From the NCBI RefSeq assembly GCF_963662805.1, contig NZ_OY759854.1:1-64000 (forward strand): a stretch of 64,000 bases of DNA, written 5' to 3'. A model generated the notes under the pieces. The model saw only the letters and a list, made by a program, of their open reading frames with translations. It searched no databases and was not told the DNA's origin. Shown here piece after piece: positions 52,094 through 60,863 of the stretch. Both the position numbers and the translations under genes were made by a program. Position 1 is the stretch's first letter, and the number at the start of each line of letters is the position of its first letter. The DNA comes from an uncultured Cohaesibacter sp. Lineage in GTDB: Bacteria > Pseudomonadota > Alphaproteobacteria > Rhizobiales > Cohaesibacteraceae.

Positions 52094-52936
52094 ATGGCTC
52101 ACAAAGCTATCGAAAAGGGAAAGGTTGCACTCGTCACTGGCAGTGCCAGCGGCATCGGACTTGCCTCTGCCCATCGCTTCGGGGCAGCCGGAATGAAAGT
52201 GCTGGTCACCGATCTACCAGGTGATGCCCTTGATCGTGCCGTCAAAGAACTCAAGGCCAGCGGAGTGGATGCGAAGGGGATGGCAGTTGATGTCACGGAC
52301 CGAGACCAGATAGCGCGTGCCAAGAAAACTGCCTGGCAGATGGGTCAGGTTTCCGTAGTAATGTCGAATGCAGGTCGTGAGGGAGGTGGTGCAATCACCT
52401 CAGGAGAGGATGTCTGGCGGAAAACGCTGGAAACCAATCTCTGGGGAGCGATCCATATCTCCCAGCTCTTTCTCCCCGACATGATCGCCGGGAGCGATCC
52501 AGCAGCTATCATTTTCACGGGCTCCAAGCAGGGGATCACCTTGCCTCCCGGAGATACCGCCTACAATGTCTCGAAAGCGGCCCTGAGGGCCCTGTCGGAA
52601 TCCGTGTCTCATGACCTCGTCAAACAAACCGGAGGGCGGGTGAGTGCCCATTTGTTGATCCCCGGCTTTACGTACACCGGCTTCACACGCGCCCATGGAG
52701 TCACCGAAAAGCCTTCTGGAGCATGGACCGCCGGTCAGGTTGCGGACTTTCTTATGAACGGGCTGGATCTGGGGGATTTTTACATTCTTTGCCCGGACAA
52801 TGATGTTGATCGCGCAACCGATGAAAAGCGGATGCGTTGGGGCATTGGTGATATCATCGAGAACCGCCCCGCCTTGTCTCGTTGGCATCCTGGTTATGCC
52901 GACGATTTCGACAAGTATATGAAATCCGATGGTTGA
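52094..52936 (+). CDS. Short-chain dehydrogenase/reductase
   Basis: 280 residues. It shows the NAD(P) motif VTGSASGIGLASAHRFGAAG near residue 15, VDVTDRDQ, MSNAGREGGG (NAG motif), a Ser in IIFTGSKQGITLPPG and the catalytic Tyr-x3-Lys in TAYNVSKAALRALSES near 157. It reduces or oxidises a small carbonyl compound or alcohol. AAGGAACAGG precedes ATG 52094. Expected target of the divergent LysR. The next gene, an alcohol dehydrogenase, is 256 bp downstream. Confidence 0.92.
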   Translation: MAHKAIEKGKVALVTGSASGIGLASAHRFGAAGMKVLVTDLPGDALDRAVKELKASGVDAKGMAVDVTDRDQIARAKKTAWQMGQVSVVMSNAGREGGGAITSGEDVWRKTLETNLWGAIHISQLFLPDMIAGSDPAAIIFTGSKQGITLPPGDTAYNVSKAALRALSESVSHDLVKQTGGRVSAHLLIPGFTYTGFTRAHGVTEKPSGAWTAGQVADFLMNGLDLGDFYILCPDNDVDRATDEKRMRWGIGDIIENRPALSRWHPGYADDFDKYMKSDG

Positions 52937-53192
52937 CGGCATCGAGTCCGAAGTTTGCGAAACTGGTTCGGTGCTCACTACATTGGAGCCAGCCTTCCCG
53001 CACCTGTTTCCACCAGATGCCTCCCTCGGGTGCTTTGGAATGAGGGAAATGGACGAAAGGGCAATATTGGCAGATCGTTTTGGCGATGAGCGCTTCAACA
53101 CTTTCGCGGTCAACACGAGGCTAGCTTTTTGTACTTGCTACGGACAGTCAACAGAAATTATCCAACTGTATCAATGCTAAAGAGGAAAAATC

Positions 53193-54362
53193 ATGGAGAA
53201 TTTTGAATACCGCAACCCGACCAAAATCATTTTCGGGCGCCAGGCTGAAACCAAGGTTGGCGAGGAGGTGGCCGTCCACGCTAAAAAGATACTGCTTCAC
53301 TTTGGTGGCGGTAGCATCAAGGTATCAGGGCTCTACGACCGTGTTGTTGCTTCCCTCAAATCTGCAGGTGTCGATTGGATTGAACTGGGTGGCGTCAAAC
53401 CCAACCCTCGCCTGTCTTTAGTGCATGAAGGCATCCATTTGTGCAAACAGCACAATCTGGGCTTTATCCTAGCTGTTGGTGGAGGAAGTGTCATCGATTC
53501 CGCGAAAGCGATCGCTATGGGGGCCGTCATTGATCATGACGTCTGGGATTTTTATGTCGGTAAAGGAGAACCCACGGATGCTTTGCCGGTCGCAACCGTT
53601 CTCACGATCCCTGCTGCGGGAAGCGAGTCAAGTACGGGAACGGTTATTACAAATGAAGAGGGATGGCTCAAGCGTGCCGTTAATTCGGAGTTGATCTATC
53701 CTCGTTTCTCCATCCTTAATCCCGAATTGGCCATGACGCTACCAGCTTTCCAAGTAGCCTGTGGAGCAGTAGACATATCCGCTCATCTGATGGAACGGTA
53801 TTTCACGAATGTCACGAACGTATCGTTCACAGACAGGCTGATTGAGGCAACTCTCAAGACGGTTATCCGCCAAGCGCCGCTAATTCTAAAGAACCCGAAG
53901 GATTACGACGCGTGGTCGGAATTGATGTGGGCTGGAACGATTGCGCACAACAATCTACTTAATACCGGTCGTGTTGGAGACTGGGCATCGCATGGCATCG
54001 AACACGAAATCAGCGGCATATATGACGTTGCCCATGGAGCAGGACTAGCAGTTGTCTTCCCCGCGTGGATGAAGCATGTAATGCATCATGATCTCGACCG
54101 ATTTGTTCAATGGGCGGTGCGCGTGTGGAATGTGGAGCTTGATGTTTTCAATCCAGAAGCAGTCGCTCTTGAGGGCATAGCTCGAATGGAAGCGTTCTTT
54201 CAATCGCTTGGCCTAGGCACAAAGATGAAGGACTTGGGTATCATAGATGATCGCATCGATGAAATGGCAGACAAATGCACCAGGGGTGATACAAATCTAG
54301 TCGGCAACTATGTCAAGCTAGATCGCGATGCTATCGCAACAATTCTCCGCCTTGCAGCCTAG
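53193..54362 (+). CDS. Iron-containing alcohol dehydrogenase (YqhD/butanol dehydrogenase type)
   Basis: 389 residues: NPTKIIFGRQAETKVGEE, GGGSIKVSGLYDRVV, GGVKPNPRLSLVHEGI, the NAD(P) site LAVGGGSVIDSAKAIAMGA near residue 95, and metal ligands in GAVDISAHLMERYF (Asp, His), HGIEHEISGIYDVAHGAGLA (His, His). It reduces aldehydes to alcohols with NADPH, often as detoxification. The GGGS pattern and text match YqhD-like enzymes. Together with the SDR and aldo/keto reductase genes it makes an aldehyde-handling group at the end of the island. Confidence 0.92.
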   Translation: MENFEYRNPTKIIFGRQAETKVGEEVAVHAKKILLHFGGGSIKVSGLYDRVVASLKSAGVDWIELGGVKPNPRLSLVHEGIHLCKQHNLGFILAVGGGSVIDSAKAIAMGAVIDHDVWDFYVGKGEPTDALPVATVLTIPAAGSESSTGTVITNEEGWLKRAVNSELIYPRFSILNPELAMTLPAFQVACGAVDISAHLMERYFTNVTNVSFTDRLIEATLKTVIRQAPLILKNPKDYDAWSELMWAGTIAHNNLLNTGRVGDWASHGIEHEISGIYDVAHGAGLAVVFPAWMKHVMHHDLDRFVQWAVRVWNVELDVFNPEAVALEGIARMEAFFQSLGLGTKMKDLGIIDDRIDEMADKCTRGDTNLVGNYVKLDRDAIATILRLAA

Positions 54363-54573
54363 CAATCGACCTGCTCAAGAACAATTTCCTAAGCAGGTAT
54401 TGTTCAGTTGAAAGTTTTCTTTGAAGCAAACTGAATTATCTAAGGCTGAAACGGCTCTGCGAAGCTTTTCATATGGTCGTAACGCGCACGAAAGTCGGGA
54501 CTCAGTTTCAGTTCTGATGAACTCAATGGATCCCGACTTTCATTCGCTTTCTCGAACCTTGCCAAGCAGTTCC

Positions 54574-54618
54574 TTCGTGAGGCAGGGGCCGGAGGTTCGA
54601 ATCCTCTCACTCCGACCA
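54574..54618 (+). repeat. 3' half of tRNA-Pro (CGG type), probable attachment-site remnant
   Basis: The segment from the anticodon loop on (TTCGTGAGGCAGG, then GGCCGGAGGTTCGAATCCTC and TCACTCCGACCA) equals the 3' half of a tRNA-Pro: anticodon 3' stem, variable loop, T arm, acceptor strand and CCA. The 5' half (expected CGGAGTG...) is not in front of it. Tyrosine recombinases using a tRNA leave exactly such a 3' copy at the far end of the element they insert. Confidence 0.75.
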
Positions 54619-54753
54619 ACCTTTTCAATAGGTTAGGTCTTTCCCCTTTGGGCGAAAATCAAAAAACTCACCAAAAACTCAGCAGAAGTATTTCACGTAA
54701 AAAAGCCGCATCTATGTGCAGCATGTTTTATGTGGAAAATAGTGTGCACGTAA

Positions 54754-54784
54754 GTCTGCAAGCTCGCGAAGCAAGCCTGCAGAC
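54754..54784 (-). terminator. Hairpin downstream of zinT
   Basis: Outer arms GTCTGCA / TGCAGAC with a partly paired GC-rich inner part, 16 bases after the zinT stop on the minus strand. No strong T run; likely terminator. Confidence 0.45.
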
Positions 54785-54799
54785 GCTCACGGCCGCTGA

Positions 54800-55483
54800 T
54801 TAGTGCGCCAGCATTTCCTTGACGATTTCATCTCCTGTCAGGGACGCAGGATAGTAGGTTGGCCAGTTGGTCACTTCCTTCAGCAATTCTGCCCGATTAT
54901 TGCCCCAGTAGAGATGATAGTGATCGGCGTCCGCCGGAGCGATGCGGTGGTCACTAAACTGAATAAACCGAGGGGCCTCACTGTCTCCTTCTACTTTCTC
55001 AAAGATGAACCGGACACCTCTATTGCCCTTCTTATACGTCAGGATCTCATAGCCATCTGATTTATAACTGGCTTTGAGAGTCTGACTGCCCTTATTGAAG
55101 GTAACACTACCGCCGTCGATAACGATGCGATCTACATCGGTTTTGTAGCCGATGTCATAGTAACTGCGATACTCATCGGCGCTCATGGTGCCGTGCTGTG
55201 CTTTGTGTTCCATAACCACATCGAGAGTACCATCCTGAAGATAGGGATAAACTGACTGCCAGTTGCCTTGCCAATCAGAAAGTTGGCGATCCTTGATCTG
55301 ACTGTCCTCGAAATATCCCTTGTAGATGTCGTCTGAGCCATGAGAATGGCTGTCGGATGTTGCCTGGCTGTGCTGGTGTGTCGTTTCACCATCCGTGTGT
55401 TTATGTTCAGTTGCTAGTGCCGGGGCCAGAAGCAGTGTGCCTACCAGTAAAGCACCTATGGATACCGTAACTCCGCTCTTCAT
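54800..55483 (-). CDS. zinT: Periplasmic zinc-binding protein ZinT (YodA)
   Basis: 227 residues with a signal peptide (IGALLVGTLLLAPALA, cut near 24), a His-rich stretch (residues about 25-52: EHKHTDGETTHQHS, DSHSHGSDD) and the ZinT lipocalin-like domain: LSDWQGNWQSVYPYLQDGTL, YKTDVDRIVIDGGSVTF, FIQFSDHRIAPADADHYHLY with the metal His triad, and WPTYYPASLTGDEIVKEML. It binds Zn (and Cd) in the periplasm and helps ZnuA under zinc shortage. A Zur-type site 34 bp upstream supports this. No znuABC genes are in the window. Confidence 0.95.
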   Translation of the reverse strand: MKSGVTVSIGALLVGTLLLAPALATEHKHTDGETTHQHSQATSDSHSHGSDDIYKGYFEDSQIKDRQLSDWQGNWQSVYPYLQDGTLDVVMEHKAQHGTMSADEYRSYYDIGYKTDVDRIVIDGGSVTFNKGSQTLKASYKSDGYEILTYKKGNRGVRFIFEKVEGDSEAPRFIQFSDHRIAPADADHYHLYWGNNRAELLKEVTNWPTYYPASLTGDEIVKEMLAH

Positions 55484-55516
55484 ACCTGTCGTCTCTCCGT
55501 GCTGTATGAATTATGT

Positions 55517-55535
55517 AATGTTATAACGTAACATT
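55517..55535. promoter_or_regulatory. Zur box upstream of zinT
   Basis: AATGTTATAACGTAACATT: 7-base arms AATGTTA / TAACATT around a five-base centre, as in proteobacterial Zur sites (ATGTTATA...TATAACAT). It lies 34 bp before the zinT start, where bound Zn-Zur would block transcription. Confidence 0.85.
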
Positions 55536-55804
55536 TTTTATATAGACGTATGAGAACAGACAATCAATATGAGCCGAACCAGACTTTGACGGTTCAGAAC
55601 AAACACAGCCAAATGCGGAGGTTTGGCTGTTGAAAACGTGAGTTATTGGCTCAAGAAATATTCTTTATATGCATGTGCTAAATTCTCAACTTTAATGAGT
55701 GGAAGCTTCTTCATCCTGAGCTGCTGCGCACTGACAAGCACATTCCCTTCATGAGCCTTCCTGTTTTAAAAGGCTTTGCTTCCCGGTAAAGGCCGCTCGC
55801 CCCG

Positions 55805-56325
55805 ATGACCGTTCTGGCATTGCCGGTTCTCGGCATCAATCTCTGGACTTCGGTTCTACGCGAAGCTGGTTCAACGCCTATCTGTTGCCGCCGCCAGCGG
55901 AAATCTGGACCGCAGCCGTAGATTTGTGGGGCAGGGGGGCCTCGCCGAGCATATAGAGGTGAGCCCGATGCGGGTGCTTGTCGGCTTTGCGCTGTCAGGG
56001 TCTTCCGCCTTGCTACTGGCGGCGCTCAACTATCGCTTCCCGCTCATTCGGCGCATGACCTTCCTGCCGCTCGAAGCCATCCGGGTGATCCCGCCGCTGC
56101 ACTGGTCCCCTTGCTCATCTCGTGGTTCGGCATCGGGGAGGGGTTAAAACTCGCGGTCATCATCCTTGCCAGTTTCTTCCCCGTCTACCTGTCTGCCTTG
56201 ACGACGCTCCAGACGGTTGACCCCAAACTTCTGCAAATGGCCCAGCCCCTCAACCTCAACAAGCTGGAGACTATCCGCTTTGTGCTGGTGCCGGTAGAAA
56301 GCCCCTCACTTCAATGTCTGCTTCT
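55805..56325 (+). pseudogene. SsuC/TauC-type ABC permease, multiply frameshifted and truncated
   Basis: Pieces in three frames: MTVLALPVLGINLWTS, then SWFNAYLLPPPAEIWTAAVD, then EVSPMRVLVGFALSGSSALL and RMTFLPLEAIRVIPPL, then LVPLLISWFGIGEGLKLAVI and QPLNLNKLETIRFVLVPVE. They follow the order of a nitrate/sulfonate/taurine permease. At least three indels (near 55858, 55935, 56100) and loss of everything after the permease loop make it a true pseudogene, unlike the single-indel genes at the start of the window. No ATPase or binding protein is next to it. Confidence 0.85.
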
Positions 56326-57052
56326 TGCTGTTTGAAGGATAGCTGAGAACATCAACGGGTTCTCCCTTGCCGATATGGCCTTCCAGAATGCGGTCGATAT
56401 CCGCCTCATCGACCCCGCCATATATCGTGCCTTCAGGCCAGACCTGAACGACAGGAGCGAGGCTGCATGGGCCAAGACAGTTTGTCTTGCAGCTCATCAT
56501 GCCGGCGCCGCTGTCCCTCAGCTTCAAACGGTCCTGCTCAGTTCTCACATGGCTATAGATGAGGCTCGCTCCAGCGTCGTTGCAGGCTCCCCCCATACAG
56601 ACCAGCAAACGGTATTTCTGATCGGGCACAACGGTTCCCTTTGGGACCTTGACCGCCTCCGTGACCACATCCCTTTCCTCAGTTGATCGGGCCAGATCCA
56701 TGATCATGTCGCCAAGCTTATCAGTTTCCGCGATGGGCGGATGCGCAATCCTGATGCGTGGGAAGGTGCTGCTTCTGCGCTGCGCGATCCAGCGATGCAC
56801 CGACTTTCTGATCCAGCCGGGAAAGGCAGGCTCCATCGGAAATATGAGGGAAATGATGGTGACCTCTTCCACCTTCTTATCCGCAAGTTCTGTCAACCTG
56901 GCACGCAAGGACGGGGTCCCAAGTTCCTGCAAGGCATAGGTAACGGCATAGTCAGGATTTCTGGCAGCAACGGCATCACACAAGCCTTGCATTTCCTCTC
57001 TGGGCCTTGCGGCCATGGCGGCCTTGGCCAGCAATAGAATGACTGGTTTCAT
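56306..57052 (-). CDS. CbiX-like domain fused to a thioredoxin-like [2Fe-2S] ferredoxin
   Basis: 248 residues. The N-terminal part (MKPVILLLAKAAMAARPREE, VEEVTIISLIFPMEPAFPGW) resembles half of a CbiX/SirB chelatase. The C-terminal part, from about residue 145, is a thioredoxin-like ferredoxin with cysteines in LLVCMGGACNDAGA and MMSCKTNCLGPCSLAPVV, then VWPEGTIYGGVDEADIDRIL. It is the last gene of the cobalamin-riboswitch operon, starting 4 bp inside the ATPase gene. A role in handling imported cobamide or in cobalt/iron insertion is likely; the exact reaction is unknown. The chelatase His pair is not obvious. Confidence 0.82.
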   Translation of the reverse strand: MKPVILLLAKAAMAARPREEMQGLCDAVAARNPDYAVTYALQELGTPSLRARLTELADKKVEEVTIISLIFPMEPAFPGWIRKSVHRWIAQRRSSTFPRIRIAHPPIAETDKLGDMIMDLARSTEERDVVTEAVKVPKGTVVPDQKYRLLVCMGGACNDAGASLIYSHVRTEQDRLKLRDSGAGMMSCKTNCLGPCSLAPVVQVWPEGTIYGGVDEADIDRILEGHIGKGEPVDVLSYPSNSKKQTLK

Positions 57053-57822
57053 CGGGCTTCTCCGCTTTCGATTGGCAACACATACGGGTAGGACTGCACC
57101 TCACCAACAAGAGCCTCTACCTGATAGGCGTGATGAATATGGTTGGGTGAGAGAACCTGCTTCCAGTCTCCGCACGCACGGATGCGCCCCTCAGCCAGAA
57201 GCACAAGACGCGAGCAATAGCGGGCGGCAAGAGAGAGATCATGAACGGCGATGATGATCGTCATCTCCGTCTCTGTCGCAAGCCTTCGGATGAGCGCCAT
57301 CGTTTCCATCTGATACTTGAGATCTAGCGCCGAGGTTGGCTCATCGAGCAACAGAACCTGCGGTTCCTGCACCAGAGCCCGGGCAATAGCCACGCGTTGC
57401 CGCTCGCCGCCAGAGAGGTTCGATACCTCGGAGAAGACGTGATGGACCATGTCGACCCGTTCGAGCGCGGCGATCACCATGCTCCGGTCTTTCTCTCCGA
57501 GGGCTCCGCGCAGATGCGGGGTGCGACCCAGTTGAACCAGATCGACCACAGATAGCGCCACATCATCCGGGATATGCTGGGGCACATAGGCAACGTGGCG
57601 GGCATAGGCACGGCGTGGATAGGCGCCGGTTGCCCTCCCGTCCACTTCGATGCCGCCGCTGTCCGGCGTCGCGAGCCGCGCAAGACACTTGAGAAGCGTG
57701 CTCTTGCCAGCACCATTGGCCCCGAGCAGCCCCACGCATTCTCCCTTCTCCACGGCAAGGGAAATGTCGTCAAGGATGGTGCGTTTGCCATAGGAAAGAG
57801 TGAGGTTTTCGATACGGATCAT
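57049..57822 (-). CDS. ABC transporter ATPase, BtuD/FecE type
   Basis: 257 residues: Walker A GANGAGKST near residue 35, YVPQHIPDDVAL (Q loop), the signature NLSGGERQRVAIARAL near 140, Walker B VLLLDEPTSALD and switch His IIAVHDLSLAARYC. Text and length fit the cobalamin/siderophore/heme class. Overlaps by 4 bp with the permease and with the CbiX-ferredoxin gene, so the operon is tightly coupled. The riboswitch upstream points to cobalamin (or a cobamide/cobinamide) as cargo. Confidence 0.9.
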   Translation of the reverse strand: MIRIENLTLSYGKRTILDDISLAVEKGECVGLLGANGAGKSTLLKCLARLATPDSGGIEVDGRATGAYPRRAYARHVAYVPQHIPDDVALSVVDLVQLGRTPHLRGALGEKDRSMVIAALERVDMVHHVFSEVSNLSGGERQRVAIARALVQEPQVLLLDEPTSALDLKYQMETMALIRRLATETEMTIIIAVHDLSLAARYCSRLVLLAEGRIRACGDWKQVLSPNHIHHAYQVEALVGEVQSYPYVLPIESGEAR

Positions 57823-58946
57823 TGCATGGCCCTCCGGCGTTGTCTCAAGATCAGATGCACGAAGAGCGGAACGCCGACATAGGCCACGACGATGCCGACA
57901 GGAATGACGGCAGGTGAGAAAAGCGACCGGCCGATTGTATCGGCGACAAGCAGCAGGACAGCGCCCACGATCATCGAAAACGGCACCAGCCAGCGATGAT
58001 CATTGCCGATCAGCATGCGTGCGATATGGGGCGAGACCAGCCCGATAAAGCCGATCACCCCGGTGAAGGCGATGATACAGGCCGTGACGAGCACCGATAG
58101 GAGTGCCGTCACCAGCCGGATCGACTTGAGATCATAGCCAAGGGACGCAGCCGTTTCTTCTCCCGCGGCCATGGCGTTGAGTGCCCACGCCATACGCCAG
58201 AACACAGGAGCCGCAATGGCGAGCATGACGGCCGAGAAGCCGACCTCCTCCCAACCGGCAGCATTGAGCGAGCCGAATGTCCAGTGAACAATTGCCGCCA
58301 GCTGCTCCTGCGTGGCAATAAATTGAAGGGTCGCGGTGAAGGCGCTGAACAGATAGGTCAGCCCGATGCCTGCCAGAATGATCGTCGTGGCTGATATGCC
58401 GCTCAAGCCTGCGATTCCGAGGACAATTCCGGCGCAAATGAGAGAAGACGCGAAGGCCCCGCCAACAATCATATAGGTGCCGACATGGGGCATCTGCAGC
58501 GCTCCGAACAGGATCGCCAATGCCGCCCCGAAGGCCGCGGCCGGAGACAACCCGACGGTGAAGGGGCTGACGAGCGGATTGCGCGTAATCCCCTGCATCA
58601 TGACACCCGCGACGGACAGACCCGCTCCACCAACGATGGCCATGACGATGCGCGGCAGGCGCAATTGCATCACGACCTTCTCCTGTAGAGCGGAAACTTC
58701 AGCAAGAATATTGTCTGGCAGTATGGGCCCCAGAAGAATCTGAAAGGCCTGAACCAGCGATATGTCATTGGCCCCAAGCGACACCGCAAAGACCGAGAGC
58801 AGGATCAGCAGCAGCGCACCGAGCACGCAAATCAACGCGGCGCGAACCGTCCGGCGAGCATACGCCCGTCGGATATCCGCTGATTGATCACGTGGTGATG
58901 CTCCGGGCCGCGTGACCTCCAAAGGAGAGAAGGCCCTGTTCATCAC
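57819..58946 (-). CDS. ABC transporter permease, BtuC/FecCD type
   Basis: 375 residues, about ten helices. It has RLPRIVMAIVGGAGLSVAGV, MMQGITRNPLVSPFTVGLSP (family signature near residue 115), GWEEVGFSAVMLAIAAPVFW, and FTGVIGFIGLVSPHIARMLI followed by GNDHRWLVPFSMIVGAVLLL. The protein forms the membrane channel as a homodimer. A charged N-terminal tail of about 30 residues precedes the first helix. It overlaps the binding-protein gene upstream and the ATPase downstream by 4 bp each. Confidence 0.92.
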   Translation of the reverse strand: MMNRAFSPLEVTRPGASPRDQSADIRRAYARRTVRAALICVLGALLLILLSVFAVSLGANDISLVQAFQILLGPILPDNILAEVSALQEKVVMQLRLPRIVMAIVGGAGLSVAGVMMQGITRNPLVSPFTVGLSPAAAFGAALAILFGALQMPHVGTYMIVGGAFASSLICAGIVLGIAGLSGISATTIILAGIGLTYLFSAFTATLQFIATQEQLAAIVHWTFGSLNAAGWEEVGFSAVMLAIAAPVFWRMAWALNAMAAGEETAASLGYDLKSIRLVTALLSVLVTACIIAFTGVIGFIGLVSPHIARMLIGNDHRWLVPFSMIVGAVLLLVADTIGRSLFSPAVIPVGIVVAYVGVPLFVHLILRQRRRAMQ

Positions 58947-60018
58947 TGACCTGCTTCCAGTTCAGAGATCTTGGTCCAGTAGCGTCCCGGATAGGCCACG
59001 CCCTGAAACGCCTCCAGCCATGTTTTCATGACGGCATCGGGATCAACATCCGCAAAACGATCCGGATAGAGCCATTTGGCAATCGACAGGGCTCCGATCA
59101 TCTTGGAACAGCCACCAGCAAGATAATAGTTCATGTGGTAGACCTCTCCATTCTTCACCGCCGGCACTTCGTCAAAACCCGGGCGTTCCTTGAGTTCTTC
59201 GAAGAAGGCTTTTGAAAAGCTCTCCGGGTGAAGCGGATAAGAGCCCGGTTGCAGCTTGACGATCAGGTCCGGCTGCGCCTTGAGGATCGCTTCGGGATCT
59301 ACTTCGTGATTGTGAACGCTGCCGCGCTCCTTGGGCTGGCGACATCTTCAAAGATGTTGCGACCGCCTGCGGCCTCAATCATGTCATGCCAGCCGGAACC
59401 GCGCAGCACGGACCGATAAGGCGTCTTTTCCTCGAGATAGACCGCCTTGCGCTCGACGCCTTCAAGTCTCTCCTGCAACAGGGCCATATGGCCGGTGTAG
59501 AATTCGTTGAGCTTTGCAGCCTTGTCCTCGGCATCAAACATCTTGCCGAAGGACGTGATGTTGGAGACATGCTTGAGCACGTCCCAGCCGGTCAGCACCA
59601 CGACTGGAATATCGAACGGCTCCAGCGTCTTGATGGCTTCTTGCCAGCTGCCATTGCGCGGGAAGATGACCACGTCCGGGTTTTGCGCAATGATCGCCTC
59701 ATAGTTGGGTTCACGTTGCCCTTCGCCCACCAGCATGCCGTCCTTGAGGTTTGGCCAGTAGGTCGGATCACGGGTCACCCAGCTGTCGACGCCGACAATG
59801 ACATCCATCCCTGCTACGGCACGGACGAATTCGGCATTGTATCGGTTGAAGACGACGGCGCGTTTGAGGGGAGCCTCAAAGGTCAGCGTGCGACCGCTAT
59901 CATCGGTGATGGAAATGGGAGCCGCATGTGCACCTGAGAAGGCTACAGCAAATGTCAGAAGAACGGCAATCGCACGCAATAGGCGCGAGAAACCGGTTGG
60001 CAAGATATTGGAAAGCAA
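58943..60018 (-). pseudogene. Periplasmic binding protein, BtuF/FecB type, one frameshift
   Basis: TTG at 60018, with GGAG nine bases before it, starts a signal peptide (LLRAIAVLLTFAVAFSGAHA). The mature part has the PBP type III text: ISITDDSGRTLTFEAPLKRA, VIVGVDSWVTRDPTYWPNLK, NPDVVIFPRNGSWQEAIKTL, AVYLEEKTPYRSVLRGSGWH and AAGGRNIFEDVASP. The frame breaks at 59331-59332; one extra A would restore KERGSVHNHEVDPEAILKAQ and the C-terminal NGEVYHMNYYLAGG. The repaired protein has about 358 residues. As first gene after the riboswitch it should bind a corrinoid. A single indel in an intact operon suggests a read error or a recent loss. Confidence 0.85.
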
Positions 60019-60154
60019 TGTCCCGTACTCCAGATGCGGCGAAGCAACCGAAGGCGGGCAAGTCTGATACAAACATATGCAATATGGCGAAGACGCAAGA
60101 CCATGCGCATTGTCATGAGACCCTCCTCCAGGACACCCCGCCCGGGTTGAATGA

Positions 60155-60325
60155 TTGGACGCCGGCAGGTCTCCTGGCTTACAGGTCATTGCGCTCCCCG
60201 GCCTTCCCAGATTGGCAAAATCCAGTGGCCAGCTTGAGGGCGCTCTCCGTTTACAGTTGCGGGGACAGCTCCGGATTTATGACAGGCTCATGCATCTGCC
60301 ACGCACCGGATTCCCTTTTCATTCC
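60155..60325 (-). ncRNA. Cobalamin riboswitch
   Basis: Read on the minus strand, the leader holds the conserved blocks in order: AATCCGG, GCTGTCCCCGCAACTGTAAACGG, AGCTGGCCACTGG, GGGAAGGCCGGGGAGC, and the B12 box AGCCAGGAGACCTGCC (60164-60179). This is the adenosylcobalamin aptamer. It ends about 140 bases before the binding-protein start. High cobalamin would shut the operon, which supports the corrinoid role of the importer and the fused ferredoxin protein. Confidence 0.93.
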
Positions 60326-60335
60326 ATCAAGGAAA

Positions 60336-60863
60336 CCGACGAGGAAATTTATCCAACCTTGCACAGAAGCTGTCAATGGTCGCCGATGCTTTTCTCCAAA
60401 GAGAGAAGTATTTCGTGAAAAGAACCTGTAGCCCCCCGGGTTCGAGCGATCTAGCGTGGCCGACGGTAAGATTGATCCTGAGCATGAGAGGCATCGAGGC
60501 AACACCATCCTTGATTTCGGTTTTGTGCTGAAGCGGGTCGAAATCCGGATACTCAAGTACAAAGGAATGAAGTTCTACTATGCCAGTTTCCAAGTAGCAG
60601 CCATCGACTTTTTCGGCGCTATGCGGTCTCTCGCCAGTAAGCATGTCCCTCTTATCAGCTTCCCCATTTCGGCCGATCGACCGAGGTGCAGCATTTTCAG
60701 ATGCCGGGTGATCGGTGGGCGGACCTTTCTGTCGTTCGCTGCTGAGGTGAGGTGAACATTGGAATAGAATAGGTATGCAAGCTCTGGGCGGCTACGATTG
60801 ACAAGTTATCCCTCCAAATTGGCCCGACCTCTAATTTTGTTACCGATATATGCCGACTATCTG
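60336..60863. other. Region upstream of the riboswitch without a supported gene
   Basis: About 530 bp. It must contain the promoter of the cobalamin operon. Two overlapping open frames on opposite strands (minus 60327-60644 and plus 60456-60755) both lack a recognisable family, and one runs into the riboswitch. I see no reason to prefer either. Confidence 0.35.

Larger units (their letters stand above)
54363..54799. other. Gene-free junction region holding a tRNA-Pro fragment
   Basis: 437 bp with no coding frame of value. It contains the 3' half of a tRNA-Pro (54574-54618) and, near zinT, a hairpin at 54754-54784. The base composition changes across it, and it is a likely junction between differently acquired DNA segments. 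Confidence 0.5.

Noticed and set aside
54440..54628. Minus-strand 62-codon frame with text such as GVRGFEPPAPASRR
   Set aside because: This is the antisense of the tRNA-Pro fragment; such peptides are a well-known artefact of tRNA 3' ends in automatic annotation.
60456..60755. Plus-strand 99-codon frame upstream of the riboswitch
   Set aside because: No family, no ribosome site, and an equally long frame lies on the other strand.
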